Source of the DNA: JAHEFU01 sp041395205
Lineage (GTDB): Bacteria > 4484-113 > JAFGCY01
DNA length: 64,000 nucleotides
Assembly (NCBI GenBank): GCA_041395205.1
Contig: JAWLAZ010000001.1
Coordinates: 1 to 64,000, forward strand
Direction: 5' to 3'
Under the pieces are notes generated by a model. The model worked only from the letters and a program-made list of their open reading frames with translations, had not been told where the DNA came from and ran no database searches. Position 1 is the first letter of the stretch, and the number at the start of each line of letters is the position of its first letter. The position numbers and the translations under genes are program-made. Shown one piece after another: positions 44,901 through 57,415 of the stretch.

Positions 44901-45217
44901 ATCAGGCTGAACACCTCGTTGCCGCTGCCGACTGCTGCCTCGGAAATGCCGCGCTCGCTGGTCTCGCCGAGCTGGCGTGATAGCTCGCGCTGCAGTTCGT
45001 CAAGCAGGCCGGACTGCAGGTTTCCGATTGTGGCCGCCTGGTCCGCGTCTGGGGTAATCACTTGGTTCGCAAGCGGAGCAGTCGATCCCGGCTGGTTCAC
45101 CGCCTGAGAGGGAACGTTGGAATTGCCGGAGCATGCCGGCAGTGCAATCGCAAATGTCAGGGACAGCAGCCATGCCGCCGTCCGCGGGCCTATCGCCCGC
45201 AGCAATAGAAAATCCAT
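41927..45217 (-). CDS. Large lipoprotein with split dockerin-like pair and PKD-like domains
   Basis: I chose ATG 45217 because the ATG at 45229 lies inside the conserved leader (CAATGGGAA), where it is not a start in the paralogues. The 1096-aa protein has lipobox LPAC (Cys29). Dockerin-like loops sit at 127-147 (GDYDGNGQVNAADLVPLARH) and 182-204 (VDGNRDGIISLADVTTIAQH). PKD-like domains follow (YAWDFDGDGSLD, YDWDLDGDGSFE) and then propeller-type repeats ending in DAPWAP. First gene of a two-gene operon enclosed by the 390-bp direct repeats. Confidence 0.8.
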   Translation of the reverse strand: MDFLLLRAIGPRTAAWLLSLTFAIALPACSGNSNVPSQAVNQPGSTAPLANQVITPDADQAATIGNLQSGLLDELQRELSRQLGETSERGISEAAVGSGNEVFSLMLEELPGSAGNYELSWTEVLRGDYDGNGQVNAADLVPLARHFDEVVAYRDPLDANGAAYWPAGNYYGWDTTNWERSRVDGNRDGIISLADVTTIAQHFGERLDGYRVYHSYNGADAELLPWPGLPEAAMSISRLDSASVALNNRLYSFIVSLPETGVHTLSVAPYTIAAGAEGALSLPLDYARPGKLTAEFSAQPMAGDSPLPVAYDASASTCEYGEILDYAWDFDGDGSLDQSGDTPLAEHTYETAGGFSCRLVVTDNFGRTAELSRLIAVDGAPAVSLSLSADEIFVGESIMFTAEVSPGLRPLSIRRVEVTGPDPSEISFSTDYYEGILAPQLPGAYQIRLLATDTEQGSAAVAKSLLVRDPIEKPHPLIELSSAFAQPDEVITADGSQSYSDTGTIVNYAWSAGGAQFISGETEAIASLSFPTGGVRQVLLTVTDDQGVSATADAQITIGGAPIAEISGLDWMRAGTTRPYSAASSIIFVSGPVTYDWDLDGDGSFETLDAGSTVNLTAPAGSGLINLGVRVTDNAGLSDTASLEIEYAPAPQAVIVLREREGDFGRTVEFDASGSIGARITKYRWSLQTGEVIETTEAIFEYQPLQWEGSMWVTLEIHAEDTWSKYVLDYLNSGWGRIDTDIDLHFGPGTGGLKQYCVSTQDGTDSYIVFPRNGYDCSLLKISTAGGSLQISDPVELPAVNQPLLAAVIGGRMHICFNRSGSLEHIVSDDMSLQDWSEAQSIGFAGQHDYQDYQFLLSGDRIIMLESSDQYISMRHLDPLLSSDWSEAQIILHHELPYDECHLHAALIAGKPAMAWSIVNSNSPVRTYYSRALDAGGEDWYPTIDMQQDDGMLVANLSELDGKPVALMLGRGSPAGHEIYLARAAAVDGANWSNRSYFPGLPGLPGLSPIQLDWLQGRPVLSYWNDCHCFLEAADSTGLAWVPEQRFVDNYGPAEILSCKVLDLDGYPLTFTYGDDLGHWNGKMDIYYPLDAPWAP

Positions 45218-45221
45218 ATTC

Positions 45222-45297
45222 GTTCCCATTGCGGAACCAGTCCACCCAGACCGTCCCGCCTACAGCGTACAGCACTTCCCCGGTGCAGTAAATGTAG
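45222..45297 (-). promoter_or_regulatory. Conserved leader element, diverged copy 3
   Basis: It shares GGGGAAG, GCTGTAGGCGGG and CCGCAATGGGAA with copies 1 and 2 at similar spacing, while the stem sequence around the GGGGAA loop changes from GCCGTG/CACGGC to GCAC/GTGC. Pairing is kept, which supports an RNA structure. Confidence 0.55.
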
Positions 45298-45350
45298 GGA
45301 CGGCGTGCAACGGCGGGAGTTACATCCACCGCCCACTGTCCACTGACTGC

Positions 45351-45375
45351 GAAAAGGCCCCGGCGGACCGGGGCC
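45351..45375 (-). terminator. Rho-independent terminator of clpC
   Basis: GGCCCCGG-CGGA-CCGGGGCC is a perfect 8-bp stem. On the minus strand it is followed by TTTTC. It lies inside the right 390-bp repeat. Confidence 0.75.
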
Positions 45376-45545
45376 TCTGTCGATTCATTCTGTAGTCGAG
45401 TACCAGTAAGCAATGAGCAATGATTCTGGGTTGCCGGGAGCTTGCCTCTGACTTTCGCAGGCTCATTGCTCCCTACTCATTGCTCAATTCTCCGTTGTCC
45501 GGATTGCTCCGGACCTCCATTGCCAGACTCACATCCGGCCTCCCG

Positions 45546-48059
<2,514 letters not shown>

Positions 48060-48817
48060 ATTTGTTCCTCCAGCTCACCCAAGGGTTCGCTGGTCTGACC
48101 CTGCGGCCACGCATTCGCGTGTCCGGGTCGGGTGGAAGATACATCCTCAATGTCTCTCCACCGCTGACTACCGCAGCATGGAGAGCGCCCGCCGCTGGTA
48201 TACCCGTCCCACGTCACGGACGCGTCTTTATATACCGTCTGATTGGCCGGATATCCGTACATTGGATCATATACCGAGCGCAGGGCGCGAGGCCCCGCCA
48301 CGCCGCAGGCGTGGTTCACCTCAATCCGTGGTTCGATCCGGGATTGACCCGAAACCGGAGCCCCGAGCCCGGATTTAAGGTAACACGCCTGGTTTGGACG
48401 TGCCATATGTTTACCCGATTAGACGGGCTTTTCTGCGCTACAGGGGATAGAGGGCCCCGCAGGGGCGACACCGTAGCGGCGTCATCTGACGCCGACCCTT
48501 GATTCCCTGCCGCCGAGCCTTTATCCCCTGACGCCGACCCCTTTACTCCTGACGCCGACAACTATTCGTCCCGCCAGGAGGGGAGATGGTTATGGTCTGG
48601 CGTAGTTCAGTCCAGCCGGGAGGCCAAGCTGTAAGCTTGGCGATTGCCAGTCACGCCAGGGCGTGACTGGCAGCTCTTTCCAGGGGGTGCTGCATCCCGC
48701 ACAGCAGGATGCAGCCGTACCGATGAACATTACACGCCCCGTCCGTCCACCTGCCACTTCCAGCCCTCGCAGTCCCAGCCAAGCAAGTTCGGATGAATGA
48801 GGGCTATCATGGAATAA
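48060..48817. other. clpC upstream region and repeat-rich gap
   Basis: No convincing gene is visible. ATATACCG occurs at 48230-48237 and 48269-48276 on either side of the palindrome CGGATATCCG (48248-48257). A 21-bp tandem repeat (CTGACGCCGACCCTT-type) spans about 48487-48557. Hairpins at 48623-48641 (GCCAAGCT-GTA-AGCTTGGC), about 48648-48670 and 48690-48714 belong to the dispersed hairpin set. Confidence 0.6.
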
Positions 48818-49216
48818 TTGTTCGAATTGATTTTGGAGGTGACAATTAGTGTCACACATGAAGTCGACAAATACCACGGACTATCAGGCCAGTTTGCAGT
48901 GATGGCAGAGCTCGCTTGGCGTGGATACAACATCGCCATTCCCGAAATAGATACAGGAACTGACATCCTTGTTATCAGTGAGCAAACTGGCAAGGTTACC
49001 CGTGTAGAGGTTAAGACGGCGGAAGCGGTAAAGGGAAAGGAAGCATTCATGTCATACCATCCGATAAGCTGGAAGCAACTCAAAAGTCCAGACGATCCCA
49101 AGACCTACTATGCCTTTGCTGTACGCAGGAAGGGGGAGAGAGTGGCATTTCGTCATTCTCAGCAGGGAGATACTAGTAGAATTGATAGAGTCAAAAAAGA
49201 TTGGTACCCCAGCTAA
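48818..49216 (+). CDS. PD-(D/E)XK-like nuclease domain protein
   Basis: A protein of about 125-132 residues. The pattern FAVMAELAWRGYNIAIPEIDTGTDILVI followed by RVEVKTA gives the E...D...E-V-K core of PD-(D/E)XK nucleases, such as PDDEXK_5-type small proteins. The start is uncertain: GGAGGTG lies at 48835-48841, only ATT 48845 has good spacing, and the frame is open back to TTG 48818. The gene is AT-richer than the chromosome and borders the type III restriction-modification genes, so a defence or selfish-DNA role is plausible. It ends with TAA at 49214-49216. Confidence 0.6.
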   Translation: MFELILEVTISVTHEVDKYHGLSGQFAVMAELAWRGYNIAIPEIDTGTDILVISEQTGKVTRVEVKTAEAVKGKEAFMSYHPISWKQLKSPDDPKTYYAFAVRRKGERVAFRHSQQGDTSRIDRVKKDWYPS

Positions 49217-49530
49217 AGTGCAGGAGGATGGAATCGAACCGTCGACTTATACCAGATAAACCTGAGGTTTGGTCTCTCAAAGGATGGATTTACTGTGACT
49301 GATGTATCTACTAAGAGTAAGCAGATATCAGAGGTGTATCAATTGACAAACAAATACAATGACTGGTCACCCTGGCCCGATAGGTTTGCAGGAATAAGGC
49401 CAACTGAAATGCACTTTAGTCCCGCGAAAGATTGTGGCGAAAAAGAAAATCATAATACGCCAGGATGTGAGGCATGTCTACCAAGCCTGTAGATAAATAT
49501 TCTAATCGTGTACTTTGCATTCATTTATTG
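49217..49530 (+). other. Possible coding remnant after the nuclease gene
   Basis: From 49226 to the stop at 49490 a frame without a good start codon reads a protein-like stretch (GLSKDGFTVTDVSTKSKQIS, then NKYNDWSPWPDRFAGIRP). It is in the same frame as the nuclease gene but lies behind its stop codon. It may be a broken gene. GAATCGAACC near 49231 resembles the T-loop of a tRNA read in reverse, but no cloverleaf can be drawn. Confidence 0.3.
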
Positions 49531-50218
49531 TCAATTATATTCTTTCTGAAGATTTTTGATAAATGTAACAAGCAACTCGCCCAGTGGAAGGCTACTCTCA
49601 CATAATTGGGTTGGAAACCTTTCCTTTTCATTCCTTAGCATTTTAAGCCCAATTCCAACTGAATTCCATGATCTCTCGGTAAGTTAACTGGATTTTGCAA
49701 ATCCTTTCCGATGAGATCACCCGCTCCAAATCTTTTCATTCTATCTATATCGGATGTCCATGTATATGCGGTTAGTGTATTACGGGCTAATTCACAAAAT
49801 TGTTCAATCAATCTCTCATTATTTCCTCAACGAATACTTCATTTCGAAATGCAGGCTCGTCGTGATTATACCCTTTTCCATGTCCATGAATAGAAATGCT
49901 ACGGACACTTGTGTCAACCATTCACTAAATTTTTCTCTGCTTCCAATCGGCCAGCTACTGCTGTGCTCATGAAAAATTTTAAAATTGCATGAGCTTAACC
50001 GTCACTGAATATGTAACATCTGCAATTAGTGTGCTCATGCACAAAGCGTACAAGAGCTTCCGTGCCAGGCTCAGTTCTTCCTCCATGATATGCAAACGCC
50101 ACCAGCTGGGCCATCTCCTATCACCTCTTCTACCGCCTTGCCTACAGCTAGGTGCCTTTCTATAAGGACCCAATCTTTTTCTGGAACTTTTCTCACTTTT
50201 CTTCCTCACTAGATCTGT
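49531..50218 (-). pseudogene. Fragmented gene of unknown function downstream of res
   Basis: On the minus strand coherent protein pieces appear in different frames. One reads KVPEKDWVLIERHLAVGKAV..GDGPAGG and continues YHGGRTEPGTEALVRFVHEH. Another reads LIEQFCELARNTLTAYTWTS..FGAGDLIGKD. After a frame change at an A-run near 49640 it ends in RFPTQLCESSLPLGELLVTF and a TGA at 49531-49533. It is probably one gene of ~225 codons with three or more frameshifts, sitting after res. I do not recognise the family. Confidence 0.4.
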
Positions 50219-50250
50219 CAATCACCCAACTGCTTCAGACCTCTCAGACT

Positions 50251-52586
50251 CTAATCAAATTTTATTGCTCGGCTTACTATCCCCTCAAAGGAATCCGTCG
50301 CATTGATCACGGAGTGCGATATGAGCTTGTAAACCCACGGCTTTTGGGTAGACTTGGACACTGCGCTGCACCATTTCCGAGCTTCACGAGCTTTAGCAAA
50401 AACATCCTTATCCTTGTCGGCTATCTTCTTGTCCTCTTTAATTTCCACTACATAAATCGCATCTTCAGTCTCGACCAAGAAGTCAGGATTGTAATTACCG
50501 TGAATGTACTTGATCGGCATCTGCTTAGTAGGTATTCGCACCCAGCGTGTCACTTCTGGGCTTCCATCATCTAGGACATCAGCAAAAATCTTCTCTTGCC
50601 CTAGTGTCGAACGTCGATTGCGGATACTCGCTTTTTCTTATATGTACCAATAAGGCTGGACTTGATTTGATCGTCTGTTACAGAACCACGATCTACTACG
50701 CCTGTGCCTTTCGGCAATGCTTTTGTAAACTCCTTAAACCGAAATGCTTCAGGTTTCACCTTGTACTCGATCTGTCTCTTCGTCGAACGCATCTTGGAAC
50801 TGGCTCGTAAGATCCTCAAGAATCTTCCCCGTGTGAGACTGAACCAAATTGTCCAGCATATCTCCATCAGCTTCAATCTGCTCCAGATAGGCTCTGACAA
50901 TCATTAGCACAGCGTCTTTATCGCTGATGTCCAGTTCACTGAGATCTTGGATCAGCAAGCGGGCTATGCGCACATCGGGTTCCAGGACAGTCTTACTTTT
51001 TACCTTGCCAATAACTTTAATCTTTTTCTTGTCAGCTATGTCAGCCTTTATCAAGCTTGGGATCAAGATTTCGAACTCCTCAACACTGACTTTAGGTGCA
51101 AATGCTCACCAGCTTAGTTGCCGTAGTAACTTTTGGCCTCAATCAAAGGAACTTCGATGCCGAGCTCATTCCTCGATGGATCTTGCGAAACGGTGACAAC
51201 TTCAAGCTCCTCCTTGGGCGTCCCGCTTTAACCTCAATGGCCTCGGTGACAACATGAGCTGCATCAAGCACCTTCTTGAAATTTTCATGCGAAATGACCT
51301 CTAATGAATCAAGTTCATCATCGCCAGTAAGTTGACCAAATGGAAGGCAAACCCGCGCCCGATAGTCTGTTCAATTAGCTGTTTGCTTATGGCTGCACGG
51401 AATAATCGTGTATACATTCCTTACATCCCATCCCCTTCCTTAAGCTTTTCTACATGAATGACAATCTCAACTCGATTGACTGGGACTGGTTCCTCAAGAT
51501 GTATCAACTTTCGGACTTCAGTCGGGTCGCTGTCTGAGTCAGTCTAAGTGTTTTGTCCTTATAGCCGCCGAAGAATGAGCCAAGAAGTAACTATCATATA
51601 CATCCTTAGCATGGTCGATACTTTTTGTGCTTATAAGTGTTATTGGCACAAAAAGAGGGGCCTGCCGTCATTTGCGCAATACTCTTCGATTAGCGCCTTC
51701 TTTCCGAGTGTGCCGCTCAATACCATCTTCCAGTTTGATGTCTTCGAGATCACCCTTGTATGAATCGTCATCTCGTCGAGCAACAATGTAGGGAATTTTG
51801 ATGTAGCCGTGCTTCTTAGGAGAATCACCGCGGCTTAGCGCTTCAGAAGCACTACTGAATCTTTTATCGCCTGTCCAAGTGAGTACTCATAGAGTACATT
51901 GCTGCTAACTGGTGTTGCCGTGAATTCAAACCAAGTAATGGATTTAAGCTGTTAACCGCCTTGTGAGAGAAAGCTTCGCCTCTGTAACGATGGCTCCCTC
52001 ATCCATCCAGCATAACCAAGTCATTTTTTGCAGCCAACAGCTCCGAAAAACTGCTCCCGAGCGTTTCTCTAAACTCGTGGAACTTAAATAAGACCTTCGC
52101 CACGTGACTCAATATATATCTTCTCAATATTGAAAACAAAAATGTTCACTTCGGCAGGATCGAGTAACTGTCCGCCATAGTTAGCGCGAGTATAATTGTC
52201 GCCGTGAATCAATTGAAACTCTGGGAACTCCGTGTCTCCATCAAGTACACGGAATGCCCTCGAGTAAGTTGTCTATTGTCTTGCAGTAAATGGTCTCACC
52301 TTTAGTAAGAATGAAGAAGTTCTTAGATAGCCCTTCACGGTAGAGGTAGCTTATCATCGCTCCCATCAGTTTGGTTTTCCTACTCCTGTAGCCAGGGCAA
52401 AACAAAAAACTTGGAAACTCCGGTATCAAACTGTAAGTTTCCTGTAAGTTGCGCTTCTATTTCTTTAGTAGAATCTTTTCCTAAGTCAATGACATTTAAG
52501 AACCGAATCCAATCTAAGTAATCCAAGATACTGCGGTTCGCGCAGTGATTGCTCATCGCTAATTGTTTTACAGTTTTTTTTGCCAT
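50251..52586 (-). pseudogene. res: Type III restriction enzyme Res subunit, multiply frameshifted
   Basis: ATG 52586 follows the mod stop directly (TAAATG). Pieces in shifting frames give the helicase order. The N-terminal helices are first, then a Walker A that reads ATGVGK in one frame and TKLMGAMISYLYREG in the next (one A missing from an A-run near 52386). Middle parts include IPYIVARRDDDSYKGD and ITLISTKSIDHAKDVYDSYF. The C-terminal endonuclease has NPDFLVE...YVVEIKED (PD-E-K). Type III Res cuts DNA 25-27 bp from its site in complex with Mod. As sequenced it cannot be translated whole. Decay and consensus error are both possible. Confidence 0.75.
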
Positions 52587-54214
52587 TTAGAATTTAAACC
52601 TCTTCTGAAGCGCTAATGGGAGAACTCTAACTTCCACATTATCAGGGATTTCCAGTCTAGACGAGGACTTCTTAGCATAAGTAACTAGGCTTTCCTCGTT
52701 GCCTATGTATCCCAAAATTTCATCTAAAAATATGCTTGACTAACAAAGTGCTCGGTAACATGGGCGAACCGATTGCCTACCTTGGCATGAATTGGCTCTG
52801 TAGTTGAAATCACTTTGTATCCCTCAATCTTCGCAACGGCTCGAATAAGAGGGCCGTTGTAAAGTCGGGATTCAGGAAAAGTAACTTAAGGTCTGGATCA
52901 TGTTTGAATAAGCTGTCAACTAGCTTGCAAAAGTTGAACCCACCGCCACCTTGCCAATTCACTTTACTGCTGATTCCACTTTGGTCTTCTCCACTCACAA
53001 CTCGTTTCATTCTAACTAAACAGTGTGTTTCGGCATGTGCCCCCTTCTCGATCATAACCCATTTCCTTCCCATTTTATGAGCGACAACACGGTCGTTCCT
53101 GAACCAGCAAAGCTATCGAGTACTTTATCACCTCTTTGAGTTGTCATTGATATTATCCTTGCTAAGAGCATCTCAGGCTTTTTGAAGCTGGAAATGAAAC
53201 TCCGCCCTCATTCTGTGTATTGTTGAAATCTATATCATCCCAGATATCACAAAGTAAATATGAGTATTGACTCTCATATGCACCGTCAATACCTACAGGA
53301 TTAAAACTATCACTAAGGCTAGTTAATCTTCTGCCAGCCAACGCGTATACTTTTCGTCCGTCTCTGCTACTGCCTTCAATGATTGTCTTTGGATGTTTAA
53401 GACTCAGCTCCTTGACTACTTGAGGAAGCTCTTTTGTTGATTGGACTATGTGTTGTGCATTTTCAAAACAGGAGAAATGCATTAAATTTAGGGTCTGAGA
53501 GTTAGATCCTTTGGCTTAGTTCCTTACTCACAATGTTTCTTTTCATGTAATACATCAATTAGTTTGAAAAGCGGGCTTTTCTCCCGTTGATGTGTCAAGA
53601 TATCTATTGAAATAGGTGTCCCATTTACTCGACTTGAGTATTGCGGAGTATACTGCGCAGATGATCTCCCTCTATAGACGAGTAAATATGACTTGGTTTT
53701 TACTATTGTCTTATCGCGATGTGTGGTTTTAAGCCACTTGGATGTGAGTCCTTAACGGTAATTGTGTTTACAAACCGTTCAGAACCAAAGACTTCATCCA
53801 TGATTATTTTTAAGTAATACAGTTCATTGTCGTCAATGCTTATAAATATTGAACCATCAGGATGCAGTAGCTTTCAAGAATTAGTAATCTATCACGCATC
53901 ATAGTAAGCCAAATGGGTGCTCAAGACCATCACATAGTGCTCAAATGCTGCACCAGTATTGAACGGTGGGTCAATATATATGAAGGTTAAACTGGCCTAA
54001 CCACTCCTCTTCTAAGCTACGAAGAGCTAGTAAGTTATATCCTTGAATCAAAAGATTTGCTGGATTCATCTCCAACATTCTCTCGATTAAACAATACTCT
54101 TGGCTCACAAACACGAGGATCTCTCCTATCTACCCATTCATACGATTTTAAGCTCTCATCGTAATAGAGAGATTGTCTTTGCCATATCATGATTAACTCT
54201 AATTTCTTTTTCAT
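52587..54214 (-). pseudogene. mod: Type III DNA methyltransferase Mod, multiply frameshifted
   Basis: ATG 54214 has AAGGAAAG upstream and opens MKKKLELIMIWQRQSLYYDE. Pieces in different frames give YIDPPFNTGA (the DPPF catalytic motif), then a stretch reading SDIWDDIDFNNTQNEGGVSF, then DSFAGSGTTV (SAM motif) and GRKWVMIEKGAHAETHCL...GISSKVNWQGGGGF (typical Mod C-terminus). The order motif IV before motif I is that of beta-class N6-adenine type III enzymes. At least four single-base shifts break the frame. The total span (~540 codons) is close to the normal size, which argues against large deletions. Confidence 0.78.
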
Positions 54215-54316
54215 ATGACTTTCCTTCCCCGATGCTGTGTGACCTCGCGGAGAGCATCCTCAGGTATTAACTGCGGAACCTGTTGGGAAGGGCTTGCCTT
54301 CATCAATCCAGCTTCT

Positions 54317-54338
54317 TGATAGTTCACGATCACTATCA
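54317..54338 (-). promoter_or_regulatory. Inverted repeat upstream of mod
   Basis: TGATAGT (54317-54323) and ACTATCA (54332-54338) form a perfect 7-bp dyad with an 8-nt centre, 103 bp before the mod start. It could be an operator for a restriction-modification control protein, but no controller gene was found. The rest of 54215-54460 shows no gene. Confidence 0.4.
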
Positions 54339-54626
54339 GACAAGGTTCAATTGCCAACCCCAACTTACGAAATTTAGAACTTAACAACCCACCGGTTAGT
54401 TCCTCGGCGTTGGCATTTCAGGCCGTCGCCACTGGGGATTTATCATAGCATTAACAGGATGCCGAAAGCCGGGAGCAGCGCGCAGACTTGGCGTGCGGAA
54501 GGGGAGTCTTCCCGGCGGCATGAGGTCCGGCTTGCGCCTGGAGAGCTGGCTATCCCCGCCTCTGGCGGGACTTCGCCCCTGCGGGCTCAGCTCTCCCACA
54601 CATCCATCCCCGATAATGCTTCACAA

Positions 54627-56892
54627 TTGGATAAGGCGGCAACAACAGCGGGCACCCAGAAGAGGCGCCAGTTCGGCACCTTCGCCGGGGTCTACACGCC
54701 GTCCATCCTCACCATCCTCGGCGCGATCATGTTCATGCGCGCCAACTTCGTGACAGAGCGAGGCCGGGATCATCGGCGCGCTCTCCATCCTGCTGCTGCC
54801 AAGGCCGTCTCCGTGCTCCAGCGTGATCAGCGTCTCGGCGATCGCCACCAACGCTGACGGTGCGCGGCGGCGGGGCCTACTTCCTGATCTCGCGCTCGCT
54901 GGGGCCGGAGTTCGGCGGCTCGATCGGCCTCGCCTACTTCCTCGCCCAGGCGCTCTCCATCCCCTTCTACATCCTCGGCTTCACCGAGGCGATGGCCTTC
55001 GCCCTGCCGCAGTACAGCGCCTGGAGCGCGGAGATCGCCTACGCCTGCTCTTGGTCGTGGCCTGGGTCGGGGCCAGCTGGGCGATCCGCGTGCAGTACGT
55101 CGTGATGGGGGCGCTGCAGGGCTCCTCGATCCTCGCGATCTTCGCAACCGGCGGCGTGCACTGGAATGAGACCACCTTCATGCACAACCTCGCGGCGAAC
55201 TACACCCTGCACGCGGTGCCGACGCCGGAGGGCAAGGAGCCGCACAACTTCTGGAGCATCTTCGCGATCTACTTCCCGGCGGTGACGGGCTTCCTGGCGG
55301 GTGTGAACATGTCCGGCGACCTGAAGGACGCCAGTCGCTCGATCCCGCGCGGCTCGCTGCTGGCAGTGCTGAGCGGCTTCATCGTCTACCTGCTGATCAT
55401 CCTCGTGAACGGCGGAGCCTACAGCCGCGAGCAGCTGATCAACCAGCCGTTTGAGATCATGGGGCAGACCGCGCCATTCGGGATGGGGGTGCTGATCGCG
55501 CTTGGGGTGGTGGCGGCCACGCTGTCATCGGCGCTCGGCAGCTACCTCGGGGCGCCGCGCATCCTGCAGGCCGTGGCGCGCGACCGGCTGCTGCCGTTCC
55601 TGAACCCCTTCGCCGGTGGATCGAAGAAGGGCGATGAGCCCCTGCCGGCGCTGGCGCTGACGGCGGTGGTGACCTTCGGCGTGCTGTACTGGAGCTACAA
55701 CCTCGCCCAGGGGGACAGCTTCAACACCGTGGCCAGCGTGATCACGATGTTCTTCCTGTATACATACGGCACGCTGAACCTCGCGGCCTTCACCGAGGCC
55801 TTCGGGCGCAACCCGAGCTTCCGCCCGCGCTTCAAGCAGTTCCACTGGTCGACGGCACTCCTCGGTTTCCTGGCCTGCGGCGCGATCGCCTTCGTGATCG
55901 ACCCGCCGGCCGCCGTGGTGGCGGTGCTCGTGATCGGCGCGCTGTACTGGTACCTGCACCACCGCGAGCTGCGCGCGGCCTTTGGGGATGCGCGGCGCGG
56001 CTTCATCTACACAAACGTGCGCAACCAGCTGCTGCGCCTGCGCAGCATGCCGGCCGACCCCAAGAACTGGCGGCCGACGATCCTCGTATTCACCGGCAAC
56101 CCGAGCACGCGCGACTTCCTCGTGCGCTATGCCAACTGGCTGGAGAGCTCGCGCGGGATCGTGATGATCGTCAACATCCTCGTCGGTGAGGAGGGCCGGC
56201 GCGAATTCCACCACCTGCGGGCCACGCGCCAGATCGAGGCCTACCTCGAGCAGCACAACCTGCCGGCCTTCCCGATCGCGGCCGCCGTGGATGACCTCGA
56301 GACCGGGATGGAACTCGTGCTGCAGACCGCCGGGATCGGCCCGATCCGCCCGAACCTCGTGATGCTGGGCTGGCCCTCCGAGCAGACGGACATCGCGGCC
56401 TATGTGCGCAGGCTGGAAAGCGCCACGGACAAGGGCATGAGCCTCGTGCTGATCCGCGGCAAGGTGCTGCCGCCCGTGCTCGGGCAGCGCAGCATTGACG
56501 TCTGGTGGCGGGGGCGGCGCAACGGCTCGCTGATGATCCTGCTGGCGCATATGCTGCAGCACAGCATCGGCTGGAACTCGGCCAGGATCCGCATCCTGCG
56601 CCAGGTGCAGGATGAGGCGGAGCGCGAGCCGGCCCTGAGCGACCTGCGCGCGATCATGGAGGAGGCCCGGGTGGACGCCGAGGCCGTGGTGCTCGTCAGT
56701 GATGCGCCCTTCGGCAGGGTGATGCAGCAGCACAGCGCGGAAGTGACCACGGTGCTGCTGGGCTTCCAGACGCCGGAGGATGCGGACGCTGCAGCCGGCT
56801 GGCGCGCGCAGTACGAGGAGCTGCTGGAGGGCATGCCGACCACGCTTCTGGTGCAGGCCCTCGATGAGGAAGACCAGGCGCTGATGGGCTAG
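54627..56892 (+). pseudogene. SLC12-type cation-chloride cotransporter-like permease, frameshifted near the 5' end
   Basis: The order of segments matches bacterial SLC12-like permeases: FGTFAGVYTPSILTILGAIM, GIIGALSILLLAKAVSVL, SAIATN, TVRGGGAYFLISRSLGPEFG, then an intact frame from about 55050 to the stop at 56892. That frame holds the remaining membrane segments and a ~300-residue cytoplasmic C-terminal domain (NWRPTILVFTGNPSTRDFLV). Between ~54745 and 55050 the reading frame changes about five times by single bases. The start is uncertain (TTG 54627 in frame; ATG 54616 in another). The repeat-type hairpins at 54460-54600 lie just upstream. Sequencing error is a serious alternative to true inactivation. 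Confidence 0.75.
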
Positions 56893-56897
56893 GGGAA

Positions 56898-56965
56898 GGG
56901 ACCGGGGACCAGGGACCAGGGACCGGGGACCAGGGATCGGGAGGAGGCCAGGCTGTAAGCCTGGC
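56898..56965. repeat. GGGACCR heptamer tract and TTAC-family hairpin
   Basis: Six heptamers of the GGGACCA/GGGACCG type (56898-56939) are followed by GCCAGGCT-GTA-AGCCTGGC (56947-56965). The same heptamer appears as GGTCCCY at 61943-61970 next to the flagellin leader. Confidence 0.85.
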
Positions 56966-57415
56966 GGAGGATCCAGGAGCAGGGATAGTTGTTAGATATA
57001 AGTGCATAGTTCTTAGTCTTAACGGCGGCATGCTGCCGCCTGATCTTCATTCTTGAAGCTACCATGAAATCTAATCTGAGCACGAACTCAACCAAATGAT
57101 TTATATCTTTGGAACACAACACCCATATATTAATTAGTAGCGCGGCTAATTATTTATTCAACTGGTGCGGATTCCTATCCGAAGTAGCTCTCCCGGCCCC
57201 GAATGATTGAATTGCGAAAGCAAATCAGTTACTTAGCAGATATGCTTGCAATCAGTTCTGAACTGGCTTCGTGTAATGCAGTTCAGACGATCGCCTATAA
57301 CCGATGACTGACTCAGGCGAGTGCCAATGCAGGGATGAATGTGGCTCAGCGCTCAGTCGCTTGTACGCCATACACTTCCCATTCGGCTCCAAGTGTATGG
57401 CCCCGCAGTTCATCC
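56966..57415. other. AT-richer intergenic region
   Basis: I see no gene here. GGCGGCA-TGC-TGCCGCC near 57024 is a perfect hairpin. The rest (57060-57400) shows no clear features. Confidence 0.5.

Noticed and set aside
48316..48561. Minus-strand 81-codon frame with SASGDKG repeats
   Set aside because: The repeats come from a 21-bp non-coding tandem repeat; there is no ribosome site or signal, and the rest of the frame is not protein-like.
49222..49300. tRNA-like T-loop (reverse GGTTCGATTCC) near 49231
   Set aside because: No acceptor, D or anticodon stem can be paired with it; the matching 5' acceptor sequence is absent within 90 bp.
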